Source of the DNA: an uncultured Ruminococcus sp.
Lineage (GTDB): Bacteria > Bacillota > Clostridia > Oscillospirales > Ruminococcaceae
Reading direction: 5' to 3'
Assembly (NCBI GenBank): GCA_947177345.1
Contig: CAMWUB010000015.1
Coordinates: forward strand, 1-13,369
DNA length: 13,369 bases
Shown: positions 1 through 9,000 of the stretch, in pieces
How the letters are laid out: each line of letters opens with the position of its first letter
Numbering within the stretch: position 1 is the stretch's first letter
Notes under the pieces: model-generated
Told to the model about the DNA's origin: nothing
The model's database searches: none
Seen by the model: the letters and a program-made list of their open reading frames with translations, nothing else
Program-made: the position numbers and the translations under genes

Positions 1-21
1 GCGTTAATGCCCCATGTGTTT

Positions 22-50
22 ATGATAACATATTCCGGATAAAATGTCAA
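22..50 (-). promoter_or_regulatory. Probable divergent sigma-A-type promoter
   Basis: Read on the minus strand, TTGACA (complement of 45-50) is followed after 17 bases by TATCAT (complement of 22-27), with TG one base upstream of the -10 (extended -10). It would transcribe leftwards out of the window, implying a divergent gene beyond position 1. The match is seen directly; activity is inferred. The spacer contains the first copy of the repeated element. Confidence 0.55.
25..46 (+). repeat. Upstream element, copy 1
   Basis: The pattern ATAACATATT-nn-GGATAAnATG occurs here and again at 215-237, each time 20-25 bases upstream of a strong forward promoter. It could be a regulator site, or the trace of a tandem duplication of about 190 bp covering the promoter block. 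It also overlaps the divergent promoter on the minus strand. Confidence 0.6.
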
Positions 51-70
51 TATTTTACTGAAAAATTTTC

Positions 71-99
71 TTGACAAAAAGTTTCAACTATGTTATAAT
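71..99 (+). promoter_or_regulatory. Promoter P1, full consensus
   Basis: TTGACA at 71-76, a 17-base spacer, and TATAAT at 94-99 preceded by TGT (extended -10). This is a perfect vegetative sigma-factor promoter on sequence grounds. Transcription would start near 105 and give a leader of about 570 nt before the first pilus gene. Confidence 0.8.
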
Positions 100-214
100 A
101 TTTTTAGTCATTATGTTCTTACAGGAATTTTTCTTTTGTATATTTGTATATATATAGTATATCTTTATATTTTTTGTTCTTATATTACTTTGTTGTCAAA
201 AATGCATAAACTAT

Positions 215-237
215 ATAACATATTATTGGATAAGATG
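215..237 (+). repeat. Upstream element, copy 2
   Basis: Second copy of the element at 25-46, with one extra base: ATAACATATT, then 3 bases, then GGATAAGATG. It lies 20 bases before the -35 of the second promoter. On the minus strand it keeps only a degenerate promoter-like arrangement (TATATA with an upstream TG, weak -35). Confidence 0.6.
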
Positions 238-257
238 ACGATTTTCACAAAAAGCTA

Positions 258-286
258 TTGACTTTTCCAAAAACCAGTGATATAAT
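258..286 (+). promoter_or_regulatory. Promoter P2, near consensus
   Basis: TTGACT at 258-263, a 17-base spacer, and TATAAT at 281-286 preceded by TGA (extended -10). The start would be near 293, at the first base of the inverted repeat at 292-318, so the transcript may carry a 5'-terminal hairpin. Probably the main proximal promoter of the operon. Confidence 0.78.
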
Positions 287-291
287 ATATC

Positions 292-392
292 TATCGAAGC
301 AAGTTAGAGGTTTCGATAAGTGAAACGGATTAGAAATCATTTACATATTATCTGATTTATTTAGGCTTCTGACTGATTTTTAAGGTGTCAGA
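292..392 (+). promoter_or_regulatory. Leader with three short hairpins
   Basis: Three successive inverted repeats: TATCGAA/TTCGATA (292-298 with 312-318), AAATCA/TGATTT (334-339 with 353-358) and TCTGAC/GTCAGA (368-373 with 387-392). Each encloses a loop of exactly 13 bases. GAAGC (296-300) and GCTTC (365-369) could pair instead, competing with the first and third stems. The stems are short and AT-rich, so chance is possible. It resembles no riboswitch class I know. Confidence 0.3.
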
Positions 393-414
393 TTTCGTGA
401 AAAAGTGGTATTAT
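385..414 (+). promoter_or_regulatory. Possible weak promoter P3
   Basis: GTGTCA (385-390, four of six matches to TTGACA), an 18-base spacer, then TATTAT (409-414) preceded by TGG (extended -10). It would give a leader of about 255 nt. Weak on the -35 side and overlapping the third leader hairpin; listed as a candidate only. Confidence 0.25.
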
Positions 415-677
415 ATAAACATAGAGTTGATATAAATATTGTTTTTTTTGTGATATGTAATAGTTTACATAATCTGTTATTATAAGATATTCTAAAAGCA
501 AAAAAACATTCAATAACTGGTACTTTTCATAATTTAATGTTATTTATAACTTTATTTCATATTTTTATAGGTTATTTGTAACTTATTTTATATTCAGGTA
601 CAGTTTTTTAATATTTTTTTGCTTTTATTAGCGTTTACGGATATATTTCAATATTTAAGAAAGGCAGATGAAATTTT

Positions 678-2150
678 ATGATTTTAAAGAAATCCAGACT
701 TTTAAGTATTGTTACGTGTATTATTACTGTTTTATCGGTTCTTTCTTTGATGATTCCGAAAGGTACATATGCAAACAGTGACAAATCTATGACCCTTGTA
801 TGTGTCAGTGGTGATACCATTCTTTCCGGCATGGACTGGAAAATTTACAGGGTCGGTCAGAGAAGTGCAGATGGTCAGCGGTTCGTACAGAATGAAGATT
901 TTTCAGGAACTCAGATAAATCTTCGTCGAATCACTGCGGACAGCATCAATAAGGCTGCACAGTCATATCAGAGTTATGCAGTAGCTGCAAAAATTCCGCC
1001 GATTCAGGAGGGCTTCACAAATGAACAGGGTGAAGTACAATTCACCGGACTGAGTGCAGGTCTTTACCTCATATGCGGAAAAACTCTTCAGGTAGGTTCA
1101 AATTATTACGTACCTAATGCAACTCTTATTGAAGTAAGGGAAGAAGATACAGATGTAAAATATGACGCTTATCCGAAGTTTGAATATCAGGTTATGAACG
1201 GTCAGCCGAGAGCTCACACTGTATACAAGGAGTGGGAGGGCGATGATGAACATCTTGATATGCGTCCCGACCATGTAGAAGTTGAAATCTATAAAGATGA
1301 AGTTCTTTATGAAACAGTTACTCTTAGTGCCGCAAATAACTGGCGTTACAGATGGGTTGACAGTACAGGTGCGTCAAGCTGGCTTGTAATGGAAAAGGAT
1401 ATTCCGGAATGTTATCAGATGATTATTGATTATGATAATAACTATCGTATTCAAAACTCATATGACGAAACTTTCACAACAACGACTACTACAACACAGG
1501 CTATTACAACAACAACTACAACTACAAGAAGACCTGTTACAACTACTACCACGACTACTACAAGAAGAACAGTTACAACAACAACTACTACTTTACGTAC
1601 TTCAATTTCATTAGGTCAGGCGAGTACAACAGCATTTACTACAACTACTTTCCCGTTAGGTAACTTAACCGTTACAAGAACACGTACTACTACAGCTACT
1701 TTCCCAGTAATGAACGGTTCTGTTACAAGACCTACTACTACAACAACTACTGAATCCGGTACTGTTACAACTGATACCGTACAGAGCGAAATAGTTACGG
1801 AAACTACTTCCGGTGAAACTGTTACAACTACTGTAACAGACAGCAATACTACTACAACACAGACAGCAAGCGGTTCGGAAACTGTTACTACAACTCAGAC
1901 CACAAGTGGTACTGAAACCGCTACTACAACAACTACCGAGGAAGAGGAAGAAACTCCGGCTACTACCAGGAAAACTACCAGTGCTTCCATAGGAAAAGTA
2001 AGCAACAGCGGTGGTGGCAGTAGCAGTAACAGCGTGAAACTTCCGCAGACAGGTCAGTTATGGTGGCCAGTAGTTCCGCTTTCGATAGGTGGTATACTGT
2101 TCATTTCAGCCGGATTGGTTATGAAATCGAAAAGAAAATCAGATGATTAA
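678..2150 (+). CDS. LPQTG-anchored minor pilin / Thr-rich stalk protein
   Basis: Secreted, wall-attached protein of 490 residues, probably the accessory or basal pilin. Residues 1-32 form a signal peptide (KK, hydrophobic core, cleavage likely after TYA). Residues 35-175 look like an N-terminal pilin domain ending in GLSAGLYLICGK. Residues 178-262 form a CnaB domain: K184 in YKEW, E239 and N260 are candidates for the intramolecular isopeptide bond. Residues 265-432 are a Thr-rich stalk with runs of 6-8 threonines split by RRPV, RRTV and LRTS, probably extended and O-glycosylated. A Ser/Gly spacer leads to LPQTG at 455-459, a membrane segment and a KSKRK tail. AGAAAGG (658-664) lies 13 bases before the ATG, slightly far; the ATG at 668 is in another frame. 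First gene of the operon. The base or anchor role is inferred from the long stalk and from a sorting motif that differs from the other two. Confidence 0.85.
   Translation: MILKKSRLLSIVTCIITVLSVLSLMIPKGTYANSDKSMTLVCVSGDTILSGMDWKIYRVGQRSADGQRFVQNEDFSGTQINLRRITADSINKAAQSYQSYAVAAKIPPIQEGFTNEQGEVQFTGLSAGLYLICGKTLQVGSNYYVPNATLIEVREEDTDVKYDAYPKFEYQVMNGQPRAHTVYKEWEGDDEHLDMRPDHVEVEIYKDEVLYETVTLSAANNWRYRWVDSTGASSWLVMEKDIPECYQMIIDYDNNYRIQNSYDETFTTTTTTTQAITTTTTTTRRPVTTTTTTTTRRTVTTTTTTLRTSISLGQASTTAFTTTTFPLGNLTVTRTRTTTATFPVMNGSVTRPTTTTTTESGTVTTDTVQSEIVTETTSGETVTTTVTDSNTTTTQTASGSETVTTTQTTSGTETATTTTTEEEEETPATTRKTTSASIGKVSNSGGGSSSNSVKLPQTGQLWWPVVPLSIGGILFISAGLVMKSKRKSDD
1476..1595 (+). repeat. Thr-codon (ACN) tandem tract
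   Basis: About 40 codons, nearly all ACA/ACT with a few ACG/ACC, encoding Thr runs broken by QAI, RRPV and RRTV. The unit of a Thr run plus RR-x-V recurs about every 11-12 residues. Looser Thr-rich sequence continues to about 1973. Codons are mixed rather than uniform, so selection for the amino acid is more likely than recent triplet slippage, though copy number may vary between strains. Confidence 0.75.
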
Positions 2151-2177
2151 TTTTCCTGAAAAAAGGAGTTTAGATTT

Positions 2178-2381
2178 ATGACTGACAAGGAACTTCATAA
2201 GCTGAAGCGTTCAGAGCTTCTGGATTTACTCTATTATATCCGTAAGGAACTCGATAAGCTTCAGGAGGAAAATGAAAGTCTTAAGAAACAGCTTGAAAAC
2301 AATTCTCATAATCGTGAACTGCTTGAAAAAATTTTCAATGCTGTATGTCCGGAAAATACAAAGGAGTCCGGAACATCATGA
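2178..2381 (+). CDS. Small coiled-coil protein, unknown function
   Basis: Soluble, charged 67-residue protein with no signal peptide or membrane segment. Residues 4-52 are strongly predicted as alpha-helical coiled coil with Leu/Ile spacing (LHKLKRSELLDLLYYI, then KELDKLQEENESLKKQL). AAGGAG at 2163-2168 sits 9 bases before the ATG. It begins 27 bases after the stop of the LPQTG gene, and its stop overlaps the signal peptidase start (ATGA, 2378-2381), so the two are probably translationally coupled. From memory, Firmicutes pilus and CnaB loci often carry similar short proteins beginning with a K-L-x-R-x-E-L-L motif next to a signal peptidase; I cannot verify this here. A cytoplasmic partner of the peptidase's N-terminal tail is one guess. 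Function unknown. Confidence 0.75.
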   Translation: MTDKELHKLKRSELLDLLYYIRKELDKLQEENESLKKQLENNSHNRELLEKIFNAVCPENTKESGTS

Positions 2382-2968
2382 GTAGCAAAATTAATCTTAC
2401 TATGGAAAATATGCCTACTACTGAACAGTTTGAAGAAGAATTAAGACAGTTGAAATATCGTAAGGATTTCGCCAAAGTACTGAGAAGTACAGTATCATCT
2501 TTACTGGTAGTGGCGGCTATAGCGGTATTGGTTGCGATGCTTCTGTTACCTGTTCTCAGGGTTACGGGTTCAAGTATGACCCCTACTCTTAAGAACGACG
2601 AGTTAGTAATATGTTCCAAAAGGAGCGATTTCAGGTCAGGGGATATTGTAGCATTCTACTATAATAACAAGATTCTTCTTAAAAGAGTAATCGGAACAGC
2701 AGGCGACATCATAGACATAAAAGAAGACGGTACTGTATACGTCAACGGTGAAGAACTAAATGAGCCTTATATCAATGAAAAGGCGTTAGGAACGTGTGAT
2801 ATAAATTTACCGTATCAGGTACCGGATAACAGAATTTTCGTAATGGGTGACCACAGGTCAGTATCTATCGACAGCCGTTCATTGAGTGTAGGCTGTATAG
2901 CTGATGAATATGTTATCGGCAGGGTTGTTTTGAGACTATGGCCATTTGAAACTATTAAACGGATATAA
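2378..2968 (+). CDS. Type I signal peptidase (S26), pilus-linked
   Basis: Membrane serine protease of 196 residues that removes signal peptides from exported proteins, probably the pilins encoded around it. The N-terminus (1-36) is cytoplasmic and charged, residues 37-58 span the membrane, and the rest is extracytoplasmic. Family motifs are intact: GSSMTPTL with nucleophile S66, LLKRVIG with general base K102, and GDHRSVSIDSR at 157-167. The length fits Gram-positive type I enzymes. I chose ATG 2378 rather than ATG 2345 because AAGGAG (2360-2365 region) is correctly placed for it, it forms the classic ATGA overlap with the upstream gene, and the extra 11 residues would lie inside that gene. 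Dedicated signal peptidases are known in pilus loci (the SipA/LepA type of streptococcal FCT regions); unlike some of those, this one keeps both catalytic residues. Confidence 0.92.
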   Translation: MSSKINLTMENMPTTEQFEEELRQLKYRKDFAKVLRSTVSSLLVVAAIAVLVAMLLLPVLRVTGSSMTPTLKNDELVICSKRSDFRSGDIVAFYYNNKILLKRVIGTAGDIIDIKEDGTVYVNGEELNEPYINEKALGTCDINLPYQVPDNRIFVMGDHRSVSIDSRSLSVGCIADEYVIGRVVLRLWPFETIKRI

Positions 2969-2992
2969 TTTTTTTAATGATAAAAAATTTCA

Positions 2993-3010
2993 GAGGAGGG
3001 AGCTTCGTTG
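2993..3010 (+). promoter_or_regulatory. Strong RBS fixing a TTG start
   Basis: AGGAGGG (2994-3000) lies 7 bases before TTG at 3008-3010. No ATG or GTG in frame is better placed, and the signal peptide follows at once, so TTG is the start of the giant adhesin. A near-ideal Shine-Dalgarno with a weak start codon would keep synthesis of this very large, low-copy subunit moderate. Confidence 0.8.
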
Positions 3011-6000
3011 AAGAGATTTCAGACAATAATTCAGAAATATATTACGAATCATCAGAAACATAAAAAATATCTTGCGGGTGTGCTTGCTCTGTCCGTATTG
3101 GTTTCATTTGGTGTTTCAGCAGGGCTTATAATGCCAGCTATCAGTATGACTGATGAGGACACAAATCAAAGTGTATCTTATGAAGCTGTTCCACTTGCAA
3201 ATGAAAGTGGCGGTATTCAGTATCAGTATTTAGAACGTGCTTATTCTGTTAGTGAAGTAAGCGGAAACGGTATAGATTTTGGCGATAAGATTACAAATGT
3301 AAGTGTAGGTGCTCCGACAAATATTACTGAAGATGATGAAGCAGATATTAAAGTATATTTAGACTATAAATTTACATCAGAAGATGATGTAAAAAATAAA
3401 ATTACTAAAGAAAACCCTTACATATATTATCATATAACAGATAGTGATATAAAAATTCCGCAAGGTGGTTTTTTTGGTGAGGCTTGTAAGGTATTTGATG
3501 GTAGTACACTTGCAGGTTACTACTCTATCTCTGAAAGTGGAGATATTGTTATAAAATTCATTAATGATTATATTGACAAAAAAATTGCAACAACCGGTAC
3601 ACTTACAGGTACTCTTAATTTCAAGGGTAGTGTAAAGCGTGATAAAACCGAAAGCGGTGACAAGCACATTACAATAGGTGGAAAAGATGCAACTGTTGAT
3701 TTTGAAGACCGTCCGGTTAATCTGAATAAAGATTCACAAGTAAGAGTTGAGAATAGTAAAAACTATATTGACTGGTCTATCACAATGACAACGCCTAGGG
3801 GCTATACAGCGGTGCAAAATGGCGATACCCTTACAGATATATTGACAGATTTAACAGATAATAAAACTGTGAATATCAGTAATGTTAGTGTAAAGTATGA
3901 TGATGGTAGCGATGTTGCTTGTACAGTTAATAACGGTGTTATTACTTTTAATGAAAATATACCACCTGAAACAACAATTACGATTACTTATACTACTGAA
4001 GATGCACAGCAAGGTCATGAATATAACAATACAGCTGATTTGGACTTAAAAACATCTGATAAGAAACCTCATACCGAAAAAAAGGTTAATGTTGACAAAC
4101 AGACACAGAATATATCTAAGTCTGCAAAAGCTGATTATGATGTTAAGGGAAATGGCGTACCAAACGGCGAAATTATTTACAATATTGAAGTTGAAGATTC
4201 TTATGGTCAGTCTTTAAAAGACTTTAATATTTATGATATTGCATTCCTCGATAGTAACGGAATAGATGCTATAATGGAAGAAAAGACAAACGAATGGGGA
4301 GGAAAATATGAGGAATGGACATATGGAGAAAATAACCCATATAAATATAGGTCTGTATCATCTAATAAAGGTCTTCCGGTTTTAGAAAAAGATGATATTA
4401 TTGTTAAGGATTCTTATGGTAATAATGTTAATTTCACATTAAATAACGGCTATATAACAGTAAATGATGATGTCGGAAAAGTATTCATAGAATACAGATT
4501 ACCTGAAGATATTGTGTGGTCTATTAGTAATGAATATGGTCATGATGTTGGTAATGGCAATGTTAATTATGCTGCTATAAAACCAAAAGATAACCCTGAC
4601 ACTCCTAAGAATGAAAATTCAGGTAAAATAGAATATAATAAAACTCCTTATTCTATTAGTAAATCGGGAACTCCAAACTATGATTCGGAGGCGTTCAGGT
4701 GGAATATCACAGTAACGGCAACAGGTCTCGCTGATGGTCTGAAAGGTGCTACAATTACAGATGATTTATTTGTAGGAATTGACCCTGAAAAAATAACTAT
4801 AGTAGGGGACAGATATGGTACTAAATTGTACATTACTGATTTTACTGTCGAAAATGGTGTACTGACTATCAATCAGGCTACTGAATCCGGCGTAGATTAT
4901 GTAATAACTTATGATGTTCCTTTGACTGATGAACAGAAATCTAAGGCAGAAAACGGCGAAACAGTTACTCAATCCAACAGTGCCACAATTAATAAAGATA
5001 AGTTTGGTGAAAAAGGAACAGGTGAACAAAGCTGTGATTACTCCAACCGTGAAAATATGAACAAGGTATTAGAGGAAATCGAAAACAAATCGGTAGAAGA
5101 AATTATTGACCCAGAAAATGCAAAAAAAGAATTTAAATGGCATATTGATATTACTACAGATAAAGGATTTTACAATGATACAGGAGATAAGGTACTTGTA
5201 GATATAATGTCTGTAGAAGAATATGATGAAAATGGTGTCCAAATTGAATCAACACAGGCTACACATACTATGACTGACGCCCAATTTAATAATATATTTA
5301 TTCAGGTTAAGGAAAATGCAGACAATGGTTATTGGGGCGACGGAGATACAAAGACTCTTGTAAAAGATACTGATTATACTATAGAAAAAACTGACACAGG
5401 TTTCCAGATAGCATTTAATCAGTCTGTTGAAAACAAGTATAAATTTGCACATATTGTATATAGTACAATTGCTGATTACAGGGCAATTGCCGGTGAAAAC
5501 GGATATGGTCATACAGTAGAGTTTGCAAATGATTCATCATTCGGAAAACTTGTAAGCCCTAAGGTAGAATACAAGGTTAAAAGCAAAGACCCTAAAAATG
5601 TTTCTTATAACGTAAGTGTAAAGAAAAAATGGAATGATAACGATAATTCCGCTGGCAAAAGACAGGAAGTAACTGTAAGTCTTATGCGAAGACCAAAGGA
5701 TTCTGAAGACGAATGGGAAGAAGTTTCCTCAACAACAGTACCATTACCATATGGCAATAATCAGGAAAGTGAAAAAGTTACATTCCCTAATGGTCCGTTC
5801 CCTGATTCAGTTCAGAATGAAGATGGTACTTTAACAGAATATGAGTATATAGTTGTAGAAGAAACTAAAATTGACGGCTATAAAGAAAATCCGTCTGTCA
5901 CTGTAGATGTTAAGGACAAAAACAATGGTACAATGGATTTTACAGTTACAAATGAACTGGAAGATTCTCTGGAAAAATTCGCCATTGACCAAGACGGTAA

Positions 6001-9000
6001 TAAAATTACTAATATTACAGCCGAAGATTTAGAAAAGCTTGTCCCTACTTATGAGAAAGACGGCAAGAAATATTATGTTTTCAGATGGGAAGTTTCTTTC
6101 AATGCAGGAATGGTATTGACAGAAGAAGTTCCGAACGATTATATATTCTTTGCACCTGATGGCGTCAATTCTGGTAAGAGCAATATACTATATGATAGTA
6201 AGTATCTTCCTGAGACGTATGATGGTAGTGCATATTGGACAATGAATAGTTATGAAATAGCAGTGACTAATAATATTGTTCAGTTTAAGCCAAATGCTAA
6301 CATCATTGGTGTAAGATACTATATAGCCGTACCCGCTGATGCTATTGACAATGAAATCTATTCAGATGCTGAACACAAAACTGTAAATGAAAATTATAGT
6401 TTCTCAGTTGATAATACCGTCAAGAGCGGTGATACAGAAGATACTGCTAAAATTAAAATTACAAACTCCAAAGGCGGACCACAGAAAGCTGATGTTATAT
6501 CCAAAGGTATAAATGCTGATGCAGATACATGGGATGGCGAAAATTTTGAATTAAATTATCTTGAGTATTATCTTGATATAAACCCCGAAGCACTTAAACT
6601 GACGGACGGTAAAAGCGGTATTAATGTTGTAGATACTCTTAAAACAAAAGAATACATTTATAATTTCGGTAAAGATGATGCAGAATCTGCTACTGGTCAG
6701 AATCTTGTAGATGCTATTCTTCAGGAACTGAAAGTTATTGATGTTGCTACAGGCAGAGAGCTTTTAGAGAGTGAATACAATATAAGAGATATTTCAGATA
6801 CAGTTACTGATGTTGATTTGTCAGACATTACAAAAGATAGTTCAAACAATGCTACTATGGATGTTATGTCAGGTGATATTGTAACATTGGAATTAGGAAA
6901 CGTAACTGAAAGTGATTTAATGAATTTCCATATTTATATTAAAGATGAATCTAATAAAAATATTAATGAAAATGGTGATTCAGGTTTATTGGTTACAAAT
7001 TATTTAAGATGGGAAGATGGAAAAGCATTTATAACAGTTACAGTTCCAAATGGTGCAAGTAAATTAGAGTTAAATGCATGGGGTAGTAATTTACAATATA
7101 CTATAAGTGCAACCGCAAAGAGAACCCCCTCCGCATCAGAAATACATCTCACATTACCGGACGAAATGCACCTCAGAGTTGAATACAAATACATTATACT
7201 GACAAATGAAAATTCACCATCTTTAGGTAAAACAAATGAAAAAACTCATAAAAAAATAGTAGCAGGAGATGCACCTTCTCCAAATGACAAGATTACATTT
7301 TCAAATAGTGCTTCTCTCAAGACGGTAAATATCACTGACGAAGCAACAAAAGATAATGTTGAAATTAAGGTAAGTGATTCATTAGCTACAGTTACTCCTG
7401 ATACACCACCGTCGATAAAGAAAGTTGACGTAAATGACTATTCTTTACAGCTTAATGCGAATTTCAAGTTTGCGAAGTATGTAGACGGAAAATGGCAGTT
7501 TGCTAAGGCACTTGATACCAATACAGATAATAACAGTGACAGAACAACAGTATCAGATTGGACAGATGGTGTTACTGGAAATTCTATTCCGACAGATGCT
7601 TGTGATGTTGAATTTACAGGAAGTCCGTTCAATATTGTCCTTGACAGTAATGTTTTATACAAAATGGTTGAAGTAACGCTACCTGAGGGTTACGAGGGAA
7701 CAAATATAACGATTCCACCGGGTGAAACTTTTGAATCAGTATTGAAAAAGTATTTACAAGGTCAACTTACAAATGACAATAACGTTAAGAATTTCCTTGA
7801 TAATTATGTTCATACTTATTACATTGTCAGCGGTAAGGTTGACAGTTATCCCGAAGGTGTTAATTCGTCTGATGTTATTCAGGCTGTAAAAGGTAGTACA
7901 GTAAACATAACAAACAATAAGCTTATAGATGTAAAATCCACTAAGAAATGGCCTAAAGATGTCAGCGGTGAAGTAGAAGTTGAATTGTTATGGTCTACTA
8001 AGAAAACAATAGACGGAAGTATACCGTCAGATGCAAAGCCTGTTGAAAAGACTGATGAATCAAATACACTTAACTTGTTTGGTGATAATGTTTCAGCAAA
8101 ACAGACTTTGACAGATGAAAATCAATATGCTTACACATGGAGAAATCTGCCGAGTGGTAAAAATGGTGTACCTATTTACTACTACGTAAGAGAAAACAAG
8201 TATAAAATAGGAAATGATACCTATGAACTTGACCGTGAAAGTGGTGAGTATAAAAACGGAAGTACAGTCGGTCAGTACAGTCCTGTATATCAGGGAAATG
8301 GTAACAACAATCCGACGGACAACAATAAAACAGTTGAAATCAGTATAACCAATTCAAAAGGTCTTGAACTTGAAAAAAGGTGGCTCGATAGTAATGATAA
8401 TGCTTTGAGTAATATACCGGCAGAGGCTGTAAAACTCCGACTTTATGGAACACTTGAAAACGGTGAATCAGAACAGATAGAATCAAAAGAGGAAGACAAA
8501 TTATTTACATTAACAGCAAATGATAACTGGAAATTATCTGTTCCGGATAGTATATTAGGAAACAAAAAATATACTACTTTTACTGCCGAAGAAGTTTCCG
8601 TAAAACTTAAAGGTAAGTCTGAATTTGAAGAATTGGATTCTTTAGGCAAAACTTATACTATAAGTCCGTTTAAAGAATTGACTGGTACAACGGGTGTTGT
8701 AGGTGTTATCAATAAGGATAGTACACCTTCAAATGTAAGTGTATCTGTTGAGAAAAAATGGGCTGACGGAAATGATTCACATAACAGTGATACTGTTACT
8801 GTTAAATTGTTCCGTTCAACAAGTAGTGACGTAACTATAGACGAATTACAGACCATTAATAATAATGGTACAGTACAGGGCAAAATAATAACTGAAGAGA
8901 GTAGTGTACAGCTTTCAAATGCTAATAGCTGGAAGCATACATGGTCTGATTTAACCTACAGCGAAAATGGTGAGAATTATTATTACTATGTTCTGGAAAC

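Larger units (their letters stand above)
1..677. other. Non-coding control region upstream of pilus operon
   Basis: No credible gene is seen on either strand in this 677-base, very AT-rich stretch; the only open frame of note is a short antisense one that runs into the first real gene. It holds two strong forward promoters, one probable divergent promoter, a duplicated 22-23 bp element and a few weak inverted repeats, all listed separately. The parts 100-214 and 420-657 are low-complexity A/T runs with no recognisable riboswitch, tRNA or terminator. The untranslated leader would be about 385 nt from the second promoter and about 570 nt from the first, long enough for post-transcriptional control. 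Confidence 0.8.

Noticed and set aside
22..286. Invertible promoter (phase switch)
   Set aside because: The repeated element is in direct, not inverted, orientation, and no pair of longer inverted repeats flanks the promoters.
300..677. Cyclic-di-GMP or other known riboswitch in the leader
   Set aside because: I looked for the conserved cores of the c-di-GMP classes because they control some clostridial pili; no matching motif is visible.
635..832. 65-residue minus-strand open frame at the start of the first pilin gene
   Set aside because: Antisense to the signal peptide coding region, no ribosome binding site seen, no recognisable protein features.
1616..1846. Val-rich minus-strand open frame
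   Set aside because: It is the complement of Thr codons (ACN read as NGT/GTN frames) and therefore a shadow of the Thr stalk; the same holds for the minus-strand frame at 9619-9948.
2345..2377. Earlier ATG start for the signal peptidase
   Set aside because: It would add 11 residues inside the preceding gene, without a good ribosome binding site; ATG 2378 has AAGGAG and an ATGA overlap.
2964..2969. TATAAT before the giant adhesin as an internal promoter
   Set aside because: It overlaps the signal peptidase stop, and the nearest -35-like hexamers give spacers of 12 or 28 bases.
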